In this document: in pieces, positions 1 to 7,712 of the stretch | Layout: the number at the start of each line of letters is the position of its first letter | Numbering within the stretch: the first letter of the stretch is position 1 | NCBI GenBank assembly: GCA_037137375.1 | Contig: JBAXKJ010000004.1 | Location: 144,729-208,728, forward strand | Length of the DNA: 64,000 bases | Reading direction: 5' to 3' | Source of the DNA: CAINVV01 sp037137375 | Lineage (GTDB): Bacteria > Bacteroidota > Bacteroidia > Bacteroidales > Prolixibacteraceae | Notes under the pieces: model-generated | Told to the model about the DNA's origin: nothing | Databases searched by the model: none | The model's input: the letters and a program-made list of their open reading frames with translations, nothing else | Made by a program: the position numbers and the translations under genes

Positions 1-1136
1 AAGATGCTAAGGAGAATGCCATGGTAAATGTTAAGGCTCAGATTACTACAGCAGTGGCAGATCATATTTCCTCCACATCAGTCTCAAAAACGACTGAGAT
101 TACTGCCAATAAATTGAATGAGCTTTACCAGAGTTTCTCGAATGTAATAACCACCCAGTCCGGGAAGCGGGACTATCTTCAGGGGGTCTCAGCCTCTAAT
201 GTGGTAGCCTTCTACTGGGAGAAGCTGACTGACAAACAAACCAAGGCGGTCAAATACCAGTATTTCGTCAAGTATCCATTTAGTCAGTTTGATCTGGATG
301 ACCTGGTCGAAGATTTTAGGAAGAAGGATGCTTTGCTGACAGAAGAGATGAACAAAGCCCTCGGCCTTCTGGATACTTATACCACCGTCGAAGAGCTGAT
401 ACAATGCCAGAGTCAGCTTGGCAAACTTGAAGCCATCTTCATCGATGAGCGCAAGAGCAAGTGTCAGGTTGGCATCGAGCGATGTAAGGCATTATTGGCT
501 TCCACTTACCTTGCAGACGCCGGTAGCGAACTCGGGAAAGTAAGATACAGCATTAAGATCGGAGATAAGATTGTAAGATGCGCGAGAATTCCTGTCATCA
601 ATTCTCAATGCGCAAAGATCCAGGATCGACGTTTGGGTATCGAAGTATGTGAAATCTCTTACCTATTCGACGAGTGCTATGACGAGCCCGGAAACAATGT
701 TAAAGTCTCCTATACCCTGGGAAATACACGACCCGAGAAGATGTTCTATTTTGATGTGGCCGAGACGAAAGCCGAACTGATGATTAGTGGAAATATTCGT
801 ATCATGGGTGGAGATGTTGTCGGGGATAAGGTTACCAACGCAGTCTGCGTGATTCCAATAAAATCAAAGTTCGATAGCCCATGCGCGGTAACAAATCTTA
901 AACTGGAATGGAAGGAGTCGGGTATTGTGCTGGATCTACCAGTAAGTGAGACTTTAACTGGGAAAGGACAGCACGATCTGAAGGTCACAATTCCAAATGA
1001 ATTACCAATTTCTAAAATTTCTAATGCAGTCAAGCCTTTCAAGCAACTGAATGGATCAATCATGTATAATTCAGTAAAGACAGGTAAGGCCTCATCCATA
1101 AGAATTTATCGTTTCGATTACACCACAGGTTGGTAA
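1..1136 (+). CDS. LPP20-like envelope protein, C-terminal part (5' end outside window)
   Basis: The reading frame is open from the first bases of the window, ahead of the first in-frame ATG at 21, so this is the 3' part of a longer gene. The first visible residues (KENAMVNVKAQITTAVADHI) resemble the alpha-helical core of LPP20-type lipoproteins, where a conserved Ala-rich helix is followed by 'I...V'. The remaining 300 residues are mixed alpha/beta, contain several cysteines and match no family I recognise. The next gene down is a short LPP20 lipoprotein with the same helix pattern, which supports a shared envelope role. The function of LPP20-type proteins in Bacteroidota is unknown to me; family membership is an inference from a short motif. 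Confidence 0.6.
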   Translation, partial: DAKENAMVNVKAQITTAVADHISSTSVSKTTEITANKLNELYQSFSNVITTQSGKRDYLQGVSASNVVAFYWEKLTDKQTKAVKYQYFVKYPFSQFDLDDLVEDFRKKDALLTEEMNKALGLLDTYTTVEELIQCQSQLGKLEAIFIDERKSKCQVGIERCKALLASTYLADAGSELGKVRYSIKIGDKIVRCARIPVINSQCAKIQDRRLGIEVCEISYLFDECYDEPGNNVKVSYTLGNTRPEKMFYFDVAETKAELMISGNIRIMGGDVVGDKVTNAVCVIPIKSKFDSPCAVTNLKLEWKESGIVLDLPVSETLTGKGQHDLKVTIPNELPISKISNAVKPFKQLNGSIMYNSVKTGKASSIRIYRFDYTTGW

Positions 1137-1185
1137 CATATATATTGAACTGTCACTTAATAATTAACACTTTAGACTTAACAAA

Positions 1186-1761
1186 ATGAAAACACGTAAT
1201 TTTTTTCCATTGGTTCTCGGAATCTGCTGCTTATCCTTATTGGTATGCACCACAAGTTGTAAATCTAAGAAAGAAGCCGTTCCAAAAGGCGAAGAACTGG
1301 TAGATCTTCCTTGTAACGGTCCTGAATTTTTCACCAAGAAAGGTATTATCAGAGCCTCAGCTTCAGGTGAAAGTTCTGATCAAATGCTTGCAAAGAAAAA
1401 AGCTCAAGCCAACTCAAGAGAGCAACTTGCTGCCACACTTAATGTTACTATCAAGAGTGTCGTCGACAACTACTACAGCTCTAAGGCCATTGACAATGTT
1501 GAACAAGCCAAAACCCGTTTTGAAGGCTTAACCCGTCAGGTTGTTGATCAACAGTTATCAGGCGTTGCAACCATTTGTGAGAAACTGACCAAAACCAAAA
1601 CAGGTACCTATAAATGCTACATTGCACAGGAACTGAACGGTGAGGAGTTACTGCAGGGAATCCAGAAAAAAATCTCAGGTGATGAAAAACTTAGACTCGA
1701 TTTTGAATATGAAAAATTCAAAAACGAGTTTAACAAAGAAATGGACAAGAGTTCTAAGTAG
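1186..1761 (+). CDS. LPP20 family lipoprotein
   Basis: A 191-residue protein with a lipoprotein signal: basic start, hydrophobic core, then a Cys at about residue 25 (CTTSC) followed by a Lys-rich linker. The body has the LPP20 layout: a GII(R)ASASGESSD stretch, then an Ala/Lys/Gln-rich helix (AKKKAQANSREQLAATL) and a valine-rich helix. It is therefore probably anchored in the outer membrane by its lipid. It follows the larger LPP20-like gene by 50 bp and precedes a secreted transglutaminase-like protein, with a strong RNA hairpin in between. Best known relatives are Helicobacter LPP20 and FlgP-type proteins; the role here is unknown. Confidence 0.75.
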   Translation: MKTRNFFPLVLGICCLSLLVCTTSCKSKKEAVPKGEELVDLPCNGPEFFTKKGIIRASASGESSDQMLAKKKAQANSREQLAATLNVTIKSVVDNYYSSKAIDNVEQAKTRFEGLTRQVVDQQLSGVATICEKLTKTKTGTYKCYIAQELNGEELLQGIQKKISGDEKLRLDFEYEKFKNEFNKEMDKSSK

Positions 1762-1796
1762 GCGTAACGCGCTAATTATTTATTATTTATCATTTA

Positions 1797-1834
1797 CCGG
1801 TAAATCTTTCCCAGCGATGGGAGAGGTTTGCCGG
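1797..1834 (+). terminator. Strong RNA hairpin with GCGA tetraloop between two envelope genes
   Basis: The transcript of 1797-1834 can fold into a continuous 17-bp stem (1797-1813 with 1818-1834; 14 Watson-Crick and 3 G-U pairs) closed by a GCGA loop, a GNRA tetraloop. A run of five to six T starts about 10 nt after the stem rather than directly after it, so it is an imperfect intrinsic terminator. It could equally be an attenuator or an mRNA-stabilising element between the LPP20 gene and the transglutaminase-like gene. Confidence 0.6.
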
Positions 1835-1888
1835 GTATCTGCATTTTTCGCAGCTCAAGTCTTTACCAATCCTATAAATTAGGACACC

Positions 1889-4519
1889 ATGAAGAAGAAT
1901 CTTTTTTTAATCCTGGTTCTGATTCTGGCCTGCATCTTACCGGCAGGTGCCCAGACGTACGAAGAATACCTGAAACAACAACAGCAGCAATATAATGCTT
2001 ATGTTAAAGAGCAACAGGAAGGAATGCTGAAATTGCAACAGGAGTACAACGACTTTGTCAAAAAGCGAAACGAAGAGTTTGCGAAATACCTCGAAAAGGA
2101 ATGGTCGAAATACGAAGCGTTTAAAGCGAACAAACCTGTTGATGCCCCAAAACTTCCTGATCCTATCAAATATGAACCGCCTAAAATGGTACCGCCACCG
2201 GTAAAGGTTGTGGTGAAGGACATGCCAATGCTTCTCCCATTAAAGGCTGAGCAGGAGAGGCCCCAGGTTGTACCGATTCCTGAGAAGACAAACAGAAGAC
2301 TGGAAGTACCGGTAGAATTTTTTGGTCAGAATCTGATCATCCGAACCGACCCCAAATTATTGGAGTTCACCCTAGGGAAACCTGGACAGAATGAGGTGGC
2401 TCGTTTCTGGAGGAAAGTAACAGAATCAAATTATGGGGATTTACTCTTGCAAATTGGTCAGTTGAAAGAGCAAATGAACCTGAATGACTGGGGAGTATAT
2501 CAGTTAATTGATCATTTTTCGGCAAGGATCTCTCCCAACAATAACAATACCAGAACACTCTACAATTGGTTCCTGTTGACGGTATCCGGATTTCAGAGCA
2601 GGCTGGCCTATTCTGCTGAGTCCAACAAATTGTACCTTCTTGTACCTTCTCTAAATAATGTTTTTGGTTGTCAGTTTCTCAAATTCAACGGTCAGGAATA
2701 TTATTTTATCGCAAACTTTGGTGAGGAGGTCGGTGCTGTACTGACTTATGACGAAGAGTATGGTGATGCGAAAAAACGGATCAATCTGGCGGTCACTAAG
2801 CCGCTTAATTTCAGGGAGAAGTTTGTCACTAAGAAGTATAGTTTTTCATCAGAATATCCTGAGTTAGTAGTGGATGTTCCTCAAAATGAGATGGCTTTCT
2901 ATGCAACGTATCCACAGACTGATTTCTATGTAACCATGAGTGCACCTATGAATCCAGGCATGAAGGAGTCGGTGATGAATTATTTTCAGAAATGGACCAA
3001 GGGGAAGAATGCTGTGGAGACAGTAGCTGTTCTCCTTGAATTCACGCAAAAGGCATTCCCTTATAAGACTGACCAGGCTCAGTTTGGATACGAGAAATGG
3101 GATTTTCCGGACGAAATATTTCATTATCCCTACTGCGATTGTGATGACAGGGCCGCCCTTCTCTCCTGGTTGGTATTCAATGTTGCCAGGCTGGATGTCA
3201 TAGGAATCCTCTTTCCAGGTCACGTAAGTACAGCCGTTTTATTTCCGAATGATGTTCCTGGCGATTTTGTCACTTCCAGGCAAAAGAAATACACTATTTG
3301 TGATGGGACCTTTATTGGTGCTCCAGTCGGACGGTGCATGCCTCAGTTTGCCGGAAAGTCTGGCGAGATCATCCAAAGAGCAGGAATTTCTTTAGACGAG
3401 CTCCTTGCTGAACAGATCTGGGACAATGTCAATCAACATGGCGGGTATCCGGGAGAGGGGAAATGTGATATTTCAGACGGACAAGGCAATATCATCCTTA
3501 CCGGCTGGTTCGACAAGGCTTTCACACTAGGGAAAGCTCCTGTAAATCCGATGGGAGGACGTGATTTATTTGTCGCCTCGTTTAATTCTCAGACCAAACT
3601 TAACTGGGTGAAAATACTGGAAGGTTCAGGAGCTGAATTTGTTACAGGAATTGTAAAGGATCCGTTGGGAAATTTCATCATCTCAGGAAACTTTTCGGGG
3701 AATTTCCAGGCAGACACCAAAAACATCAAATCGGAAAAACCTGATCAGTCACTTTTCCTTCTTTCTATGAAACCCGGTGGAACCATTAACTGGCTTACCC
3801 CGGTATTATTCGACGAAGTTAAGACCCGCGAAAATATCTATTATCAGGTCAGACTGGACACTAATGGTAAATTGCTTGGGACAGATTATTTGCCTCAACA
3901 GAATTCTTCCTGGAAAAATATGTTAGTTCTGGATGAGAAGAATAACTTGCTTGCGACAGGCGGTTTTAGTACCCTGCCTGGGATGATAAAACGCACCGGA
4001 GCCGTTAATGCTGAGGCTAAATATGACATCTCCACTTTACTGAAGGAGAAAAATGACGAGCTCATCAAGAATGGTTACGACAAGGGTGTAGCCGGCTTAT
4101 TTGCGGTCTTCCAGATGCTTTCCGACTTTGAGTCCAAACTTACCGGTGAGATAGTTCAAGCCACCTTGGATAAATATAATCCTACTTTCAAGACAAAGAG
4201 TCCGGAACTCTACAAGAGTCTTTTGGTGGTGGAGTTTTTGAAAAACAGCAATGGCATCGTTACCCTCCGTACACAAGATAATAAGTTTCTCGAATTTAGT
4301 ATGTTGAAGGTAAAGAACGAGACCAGTATGAAAATGGTTTATACTCCCGAAGGTGACGCCCGAATCGATTTCATCTCCGGCGCAAAAGTGGGTAAGGCAT
4401 TTGTCTGGTTCGGCTTAAATAGCATTACTGTCATCAAAAAATCGGGAGACCTTGTTTTCGATTATGGAAAGGATAACTCCAAGAAGAATATGAACATCAA
4501 CAAAGACATTCTATACTAA
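1889..4519 (+). CDS. Secreted transglutaminase-like protein with coiled coil and SBBP-like repeats
   Basis: An 876-residue exported protein that I cannot assign to a named gene. Residues 1-21 are a signal peptide ending in AGA-Q. Residues 22-75 are Gln/Glu/Lys-rich repeats of a YxxYxKxxxxxF kind, likely helical or coiled coil, then a Pro-rich linker. Residues about 390-480 look like a transglutaminase core: C416 or C418 in YPYCDCDDRA, H445 in PGHVSTAV and D472 in YTICDGTF give the Cys-His-Asp order of that fold. Residues about 526-660 contain SBBP-like beta-propeller repeats (GNIILTGWF, GNFIISGNF). It sits downstream of two LPP20-like genes. Hydrolysis or crosslinking of envelope proteins is possible but inferred. 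Confidence 0.7.
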   Translation: MKKNLFLILVLILACILPAGAQTYEEYLKQQQQQYNAYVKEQQEGMLKLQQEYNDFVKKRNEEFAKYLEKEWSKYEAFKANKPVDAPKLPDPIKYEPPKMVPPPVKVVVKDMPMLLPLKAEQERPQVVPIPEKTNRRLEVPVEFFGQNLIIRTDPKLLEFTLGKPGQNEVARFWRKVTESNYGDLLLQIGQLKEQMNLNDWGVYQLIDHFSARISPNNNNTRTLYNWFLLTVSGFQSRLAYSAESNKLYLLVPSLNNVFGCQFLKFNGQEYYFIANFGEEVGAVLTYDEEYGDAKKRINLAVTKPLNFREKFVTKKYSFSSEYPELVVDVPQNEMAFYATYPQTDFYVTMSAPMNPGMKESVMNYFQKWTKGKNAVETVAVLLEFTQKAFPYKTDQAQFGYEKWDFPDEIFHYPYCDCDDRAALLSWLVFNVARLDVIGILFPGHVSTAVLFPNDVPGDFVTSRQKKYTICDGTFIGAPVGRCMPQFAGKSGEIIQRAGISLDELLAEQIWDNVNQHGGYPGEGKCDISDGQGNIILTGWFDKAFTLGKAPVNPMGGRDLFVASFNSQTKLNWVKILEGSGAEFVTGIVKDPLGNFIISGNFSGNFQADTKNIKSEKPDQSLFLLSMKPGGTINWLTPVLFDEVKTRENIYYQVRLDTNGKLLGTDYLPQQNSSWKNMLVLDEKNNLLATGGFSTLPGMIKRTGAVNAEAKYDISTLLKEKNDELIKNGYDKGVAGLFAVFQMLSDFESKLTGEIVQATLDKYNPTFKTKSPELYKSLLVVEFLKNSNGIVTLRTQDNKFLEFSMLKVKNETSMKMVYTPEGDARIDFISGAKVGKAFVWFGLNSITVIKKSGDLVFDYGKDNSKKNMNINKDILY

Positions 4520-4538
4520 ATAGATTGTCTAATAGAAA

Positions 4539-4576
4539 AAATATCCCTGTCTGGTTAATTCCGGGCAGGGATATTT
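4539..4576. terminator. Bidirectional terminator between convergent genes
   Basis: Arms 4539-4554 and 4561-4576 pair over 16 bp (two G-T wobbles) around the loop TTAATT. The stem is flanked by A-rich sequence on the left and T-rich sequence on the right, so it can work for both the plus-strand gene ending at 4519 and the minus-strand pepE ending at 4578. Confidence 0.85.
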
Positions 4577-4577
4577 A

Positions 4578-5282
4578 TTATAATAGAAAACTCAAATCGT
4601 CCTTCTCACTTAATTCTACCGGGATCGTCCCTTTCCTGAAGATCCGGACATTCCTGGAACCGATCAGGGAAAGCCTGTTTTCTTCCCGGAGAAGCATCGT
4701 TCCTTCACGCAATCCTACCACGCTAACTCCTGAATTGATCTCCAGAAACTCTTCTATCCGTTGCTCGCGTGTCTCACCACCATGTCCCTCGGGATTTTTG
4801 TCCAGGTAGTGCGGATTGATCTGAAACGGAACAAGATTCAGGCAATCAAATCCCTTCGGATCGATGATTGGCATGTCATTCGTAGTGCGTAGCGTGGGAC
4901 AAGCAACATTGGATCCGGCACTCCAACCGATAAATGGAGTGCCTTTCAAAACCTGTTTCCTGATTAAGGGGAAGAGGCGATTATCGTTCATCATCCTCAC
5001 CAGCTGCCAGGTGTTGCCTCCGCCGACAATGATAAAGTCTGCTTCTTCAATTGCCTTTTCAGGATCTGCGCACCGATGGATCCCGGTTACCTGATGGCCC
5101 AATTCCGCAAATCGCTCACTAACCCTGGCTTCGTAGGCATCAAAGGAAAATGTAACGGCAGCAAAAGGGATGAAGATGGCTTTAAGAGGCTGATTACCAA
5201 GAAATTTCTTTATTTCAGGCATTGGATATCTAAGGTACTCTTCTCCGGGCATGGTGGAGTTACTGATCAATAATAATCTCAT
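4578..5282 (-). CDS. pepE: Dipeptidase E (peptidase S51)
   Basis: Cytoplasmic serine peptidase that cleaves Asp-X dipeptides. From the ATG at 5282 the protein is 234 residues, close to E. coli PepE. The nucleophile is S121 in GWSAGSN, and D136 and H158 (NPHYLD) complete the triad, each exactly one residue later than the E. coli S120/D135/H157 set. The GGGNTWQL segment near residues 87-94 is also family typical. An earlier TTG at 5288 would add two residues; the ATG gives the usual family N-terminus (MRLLLISN). It is convergent with the preceding gene and shares its terminator. Confidence 0.93.
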   Translation of the reverse strand: MRLLLISNSTMPGEEYLRYPMPEIKKFLGNQPLKAIFIPFAAVTFSFDAYEARVSERFAELGHQVTGIHRCADPEKAIEEADFIIVGGGNTWQLVRMMNDNRLFPLIRKQVLKGTPFIGWSAGSNVACPTLRTTNDMPIIDPKGFDCLNLVPFQINPHYLDKNPEGHGGETREQRIEEFLEINSGVSVVGLREGTMLLREENRLSLIGSRNVRIFRKGTIPVELSEKDDLSFLL

Positions 5283-5367
5283 ATTCAAATGTTTATTTAG
5301 TGCTAAATTAAAACAATTTCCTCGTTTTACCTTACTATTTCACCCAGCAGTCTATTACTTTCTCTTT

Positions 5368-5429
5368 TCTCATGTCTCATGCCTCCTCTCGCTTGTCTCA
5401 TCTCATATCTCTCATTTCCCACGTCTCAT
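5368..5429. repeat. Pyrimidine-rich TCTCAT repeats in a gene-free gap (5283-5605)
   Basis: The 323-bp gap between pepE and the carboxylase operon holds no convincing gene. Its middle is strongly pyrimidine-rich on the plus strand and contains six copies of TCTCAT at 5368, 5375, 5396, 5401, 5410 and 5424, separated by short variable bases. A related purine/pyrimidine mirror (ATGAGA and TCTCAT) forms the hairpin at 13682-13720. The rest of the gap is AT-rich and should carry the promoters of both flanking genes, but I see no clear TAnnTTTG box in it. Confidence 0.6.
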
Positions 5430-5605
5430 CGCCCCTTTTTCACCGAATTTTTATACATCTGGGTCAAAAAAGTGTTAAAAACGAACTAAACTAACCATTT
5501 TTACGTACAATGAGGTTGAAAAGCGGTTTTTGAAATTTGCTTTTTCTCTATTCCAAAGGATAAATAAATATTTTTACCCCCGCTAAAATTTTTCAAAGAT
5601 AAAAT

Positions 5606-7144
5606 ATGGGAAAAACGATTATTCCGGTCACCATAAAGAAAATCCTCATTGCCAACAGGGGCGAGATTGCTGTAAGAATAATGCGATCATGCCGTGAAAT
5701 GGGAATCGAAACTGTGGCTGTTTATAGCGATGCTGACCGCTCCTCTCTTCACGTACGTTATGCAACGGAAGCGTACCATATCGGACCGAGCGCATCTTCA
5801 GAGAGTTACCTCCGGATGGACAAAATATTGGAAGTTGCGCGAATATCAGGTGCAGATGCCATCCATCCCGGATATGGATTCCTCTCCGAAAATTCATTGT
5901 TTGCCCGGAAATGCAAGGAGGCAGGTGTGATATTCATTGGACCCTCAGCCGAATCTATTGAATCGATGGGTGATAAAATCAGCGCCCGGAAAAGGATGAT
6001 TGCGGCTGGAGTTCCGGTTGTTCCGGGTACAACCGAGAAAATCGAGGATGAGCAGAAAGCCATTAAAGTAATTATGGGAATCGGATTGCCTGTCATGATC
6101 AAAGCATCTGCGGGCGGCGGTGGAAAAGGGATGAGGCTGGTAAGGAAAGAAGAAGATATTATGTCTGCCATCAGCGGAGCAAAGTCAGAAGCCAGAACGG
6201 CCTTTGGAGATGATTCGCTGTACATTGAGAAGTACATCGAATCACCGCATCATATCGAATTTCAGGTATTGGCCGATAGATACGGCAATGCGGTACATCT
6301 CTTTGAAAGGGAATGTTCCGTTCAGCGACGCCACCAGAAGGTCATTGAAGAGACGCCTTCACCAATCATGACACCGGCCATCAGGGAGAGAATGGGCTCC
6401 TGCGCAGTTGCAGCGGCCAAAGCGGCAGATTATGAGGGTGCCGGTACGATCGAATTTATCGTCGATGATCAGCTCAATTTTTATTTTCTGGAGATGAATA
6501 CCCGTCTGCAGGTTGAGCATCCGATTACCGAAAGGGTGGTTGGAGTAGACCTTGTCCGGGAGCAGATCCGGATTGCCGAAGGGCACCCACTGCCCTTTAC
6601 ACAGAGGCAGCTCAAAATGAACGGACATTCGATGGAATGTAGGATTTATGCTGAAGACACAGAGAATAATTTTATGCCGAATCCTGGTAAGATTACCCAT
6701 ATCACGGAACCGATGGGATTAGGTGTAAGATGCGACGGATACATTCATGAAGGATATACCATCCCGATATATTATGACCCGATGATCAGTAAATTAATCA
6801 TCTGGGGACGCACCAGGTCTGAAGTTATTGAACGTATGCGCCGGGCACTCTTTGAATACAAAATTTCGGGAGTGAAGACCTCCATTAAATATTTGTTGAA
6901 GATCATGGAGACTCCTGATTTCAGGAACGGCACCTACAATACGCATTTTATCGAAAAGAATGAGGTATTCCTTAATACCAAAGTCAAATGCGACATACAT
7001 TGCGAGGATATTGCGCTGATTGCTACTTTTTTCGAACATGCCTCCAGAGTGAAGCATACTAAACGGGTAGTGCCACATGAGAGAACTATCGGTGCCAAAG
7101 GATGGAAGCACAGGGGCAGGAGAGTAGGAATTCAGAGGTTATAA
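5606..7144 (+). CDS. accC: Acyl-CoA carboxylase, biotin carboxylase subunit
   Basis: ATP-dependent carboxylation of the biotin carried by the next gene's product. The 512-residue protein has the full biotin carboxylase layout: N-terminal domain (KKILIANRGEIAVR), HPGYGFLSEN, the ATP-grasp glycine-rich loop KASAGGGGKGMR, the catalytic EMNTRLQVEHPITE segment and the C-terminal EDTENNFMPNPGKI region. It is the first gene of a three-gene cluster (gaps 30 and 13 bp) with a biotin carrier and a PccB/MmdA-type carboxyltransferase. The partner points to propionyl-CoA or methylmalonyl-CoA as substrate rather than acetyl-CoA alone. There is no membrane decarboxylase subunit nearby, so a carboxylase is favoured over a sodium-pumping decarboxylase. 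Confidence 0.93.
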   Translation: MGKTIIPVTIKKILIANRGEIAVRIMRSCREMGIETVAVYSDADRSSLHVRYATEAYHIGPSASSESYLRMDKILEVARISGADAIHPGYGFLSENSLFARKCKEAGVIFIGPSAESIESMGDKISARKRMIAAGVPVVPGTTEKIEDEQKAIKVIMGIGLPVMIKASAGGGGKGMRLVRKEEDIMSAISGAKSEARTAFGDDSLYIEKYIESPHHIEFQVLADRYGNAVHLFERECSVQRRHQKVIEETPSPIMTPAIRERMGSCAVAAAKAADYEGAGTIEFIVDDQLNFYFLEMNTRLQVEHPITERVVGVDLVREQIRIAEGHPLPFTQRQLKMNGHSMECRIYAEDTENNFMPNPGKITHITEPMGLGVRCDGYIHEGYTIPIYYDPMISKLIIWGRTRSEVIERMRRALFEYKISGVKTSIKYLLKIMETPDFRNGTYNTHFIEKNEVFLNTKVKCDIHCEDIALIATFFEHASRVKHTKRVVPHERTIGAKGWKHRGRRVGIQRL

Positions 7145-7174
7145 ATAAAAATTACAAGGATATTATATAAAACT

Positions 7175-7699
7175 ATGCAGCTTGAATTTAAAGTAAATGA
7201 TCGGACGGCAGTCGTCAAGGAGATCAGCCGGGATGGTAATCTGGTGACGATTTCGGTAGACGATAAAATTTATGAAGTTGATATTGACAAAGTAAGCGGG
7301 GAAGAGTATTCCATTCTTTCCGAAGGTAAATCATATAATGTCGAGGTGATTTCAACAGATGACCCGAAAACCTATCGGGTAAACACCATTTATTTTGGCT
7401 TCGATGTCAGCGTCAATGATGCTGAAACTCGTTACAATCAAAAGCGCAAGACCAAAGAAAGCGATGGTACGACAGATACCATCAAGTCTCCGATGCCTGG
7501 CAAAGTAATGAAGGTATTGGTGAAAAAGGGCGAACATGTTGAAAAGGGTCAGACAGTCGTAATCCTTTCAGCCATGAAGATGGAGAGCGAATACAAGGCC
7601 GGATGTAGTGGTATAGTTTCGAAAGTTGCTGTCAAAGAAGGGGATACTGTCGAGGGTAACCAACTGATGGTGGTGATCGGGAAAGATGTAAAAAAATAA
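7175..7699 (+). CDS. Biotin carboxyl carrier subunit of the acyl-CoA carboxylase
   Basis: A 174-residue biotinyl carrier. The C-terminal 75 residues form the lipoyl/biotinyl domain, with KSPMPGKVMKVLVKKG at its start and the biotinylation site K135 in SAMKMES. The N-terminal 85 residues are a beta-rich stretch, similar to the carrier part of propionyl-CoA carboxylase alpha chains, and are joined by a charged linker rather than the Ala/Pro-rich linker of many anaerobes. It lies between the biotin carboxylase and carboxyltransferase genes and shuttles carboxyl-biotin between them. Confidence 0.92.
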   Translation: MQLEFKVNDRTAVVKEISRDGNLVTISVDDKIYEVDIDKVSGEEYSILSEGKSYNVEVISTDDPKTYRVNTIYFGFDVSVNDAETRYNQKRKTKESDGTTDTIKSPMPGKVMKVLVKKGEHVEKGQTVVILSAMKMESEYKAGCSGIVSKVAVKEGDTVEGNQLMVVIGKDVKK

Positions 7700-7712
7700 A
7701 TTCATTATAACG

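Noticed and set aside
1640..1882. 80-codon frame spanning the end of the LPP20 gene
   Set aside because: It is in another frame of the lipoprotein gene and runs through the structured hairpin at 1797-1834.
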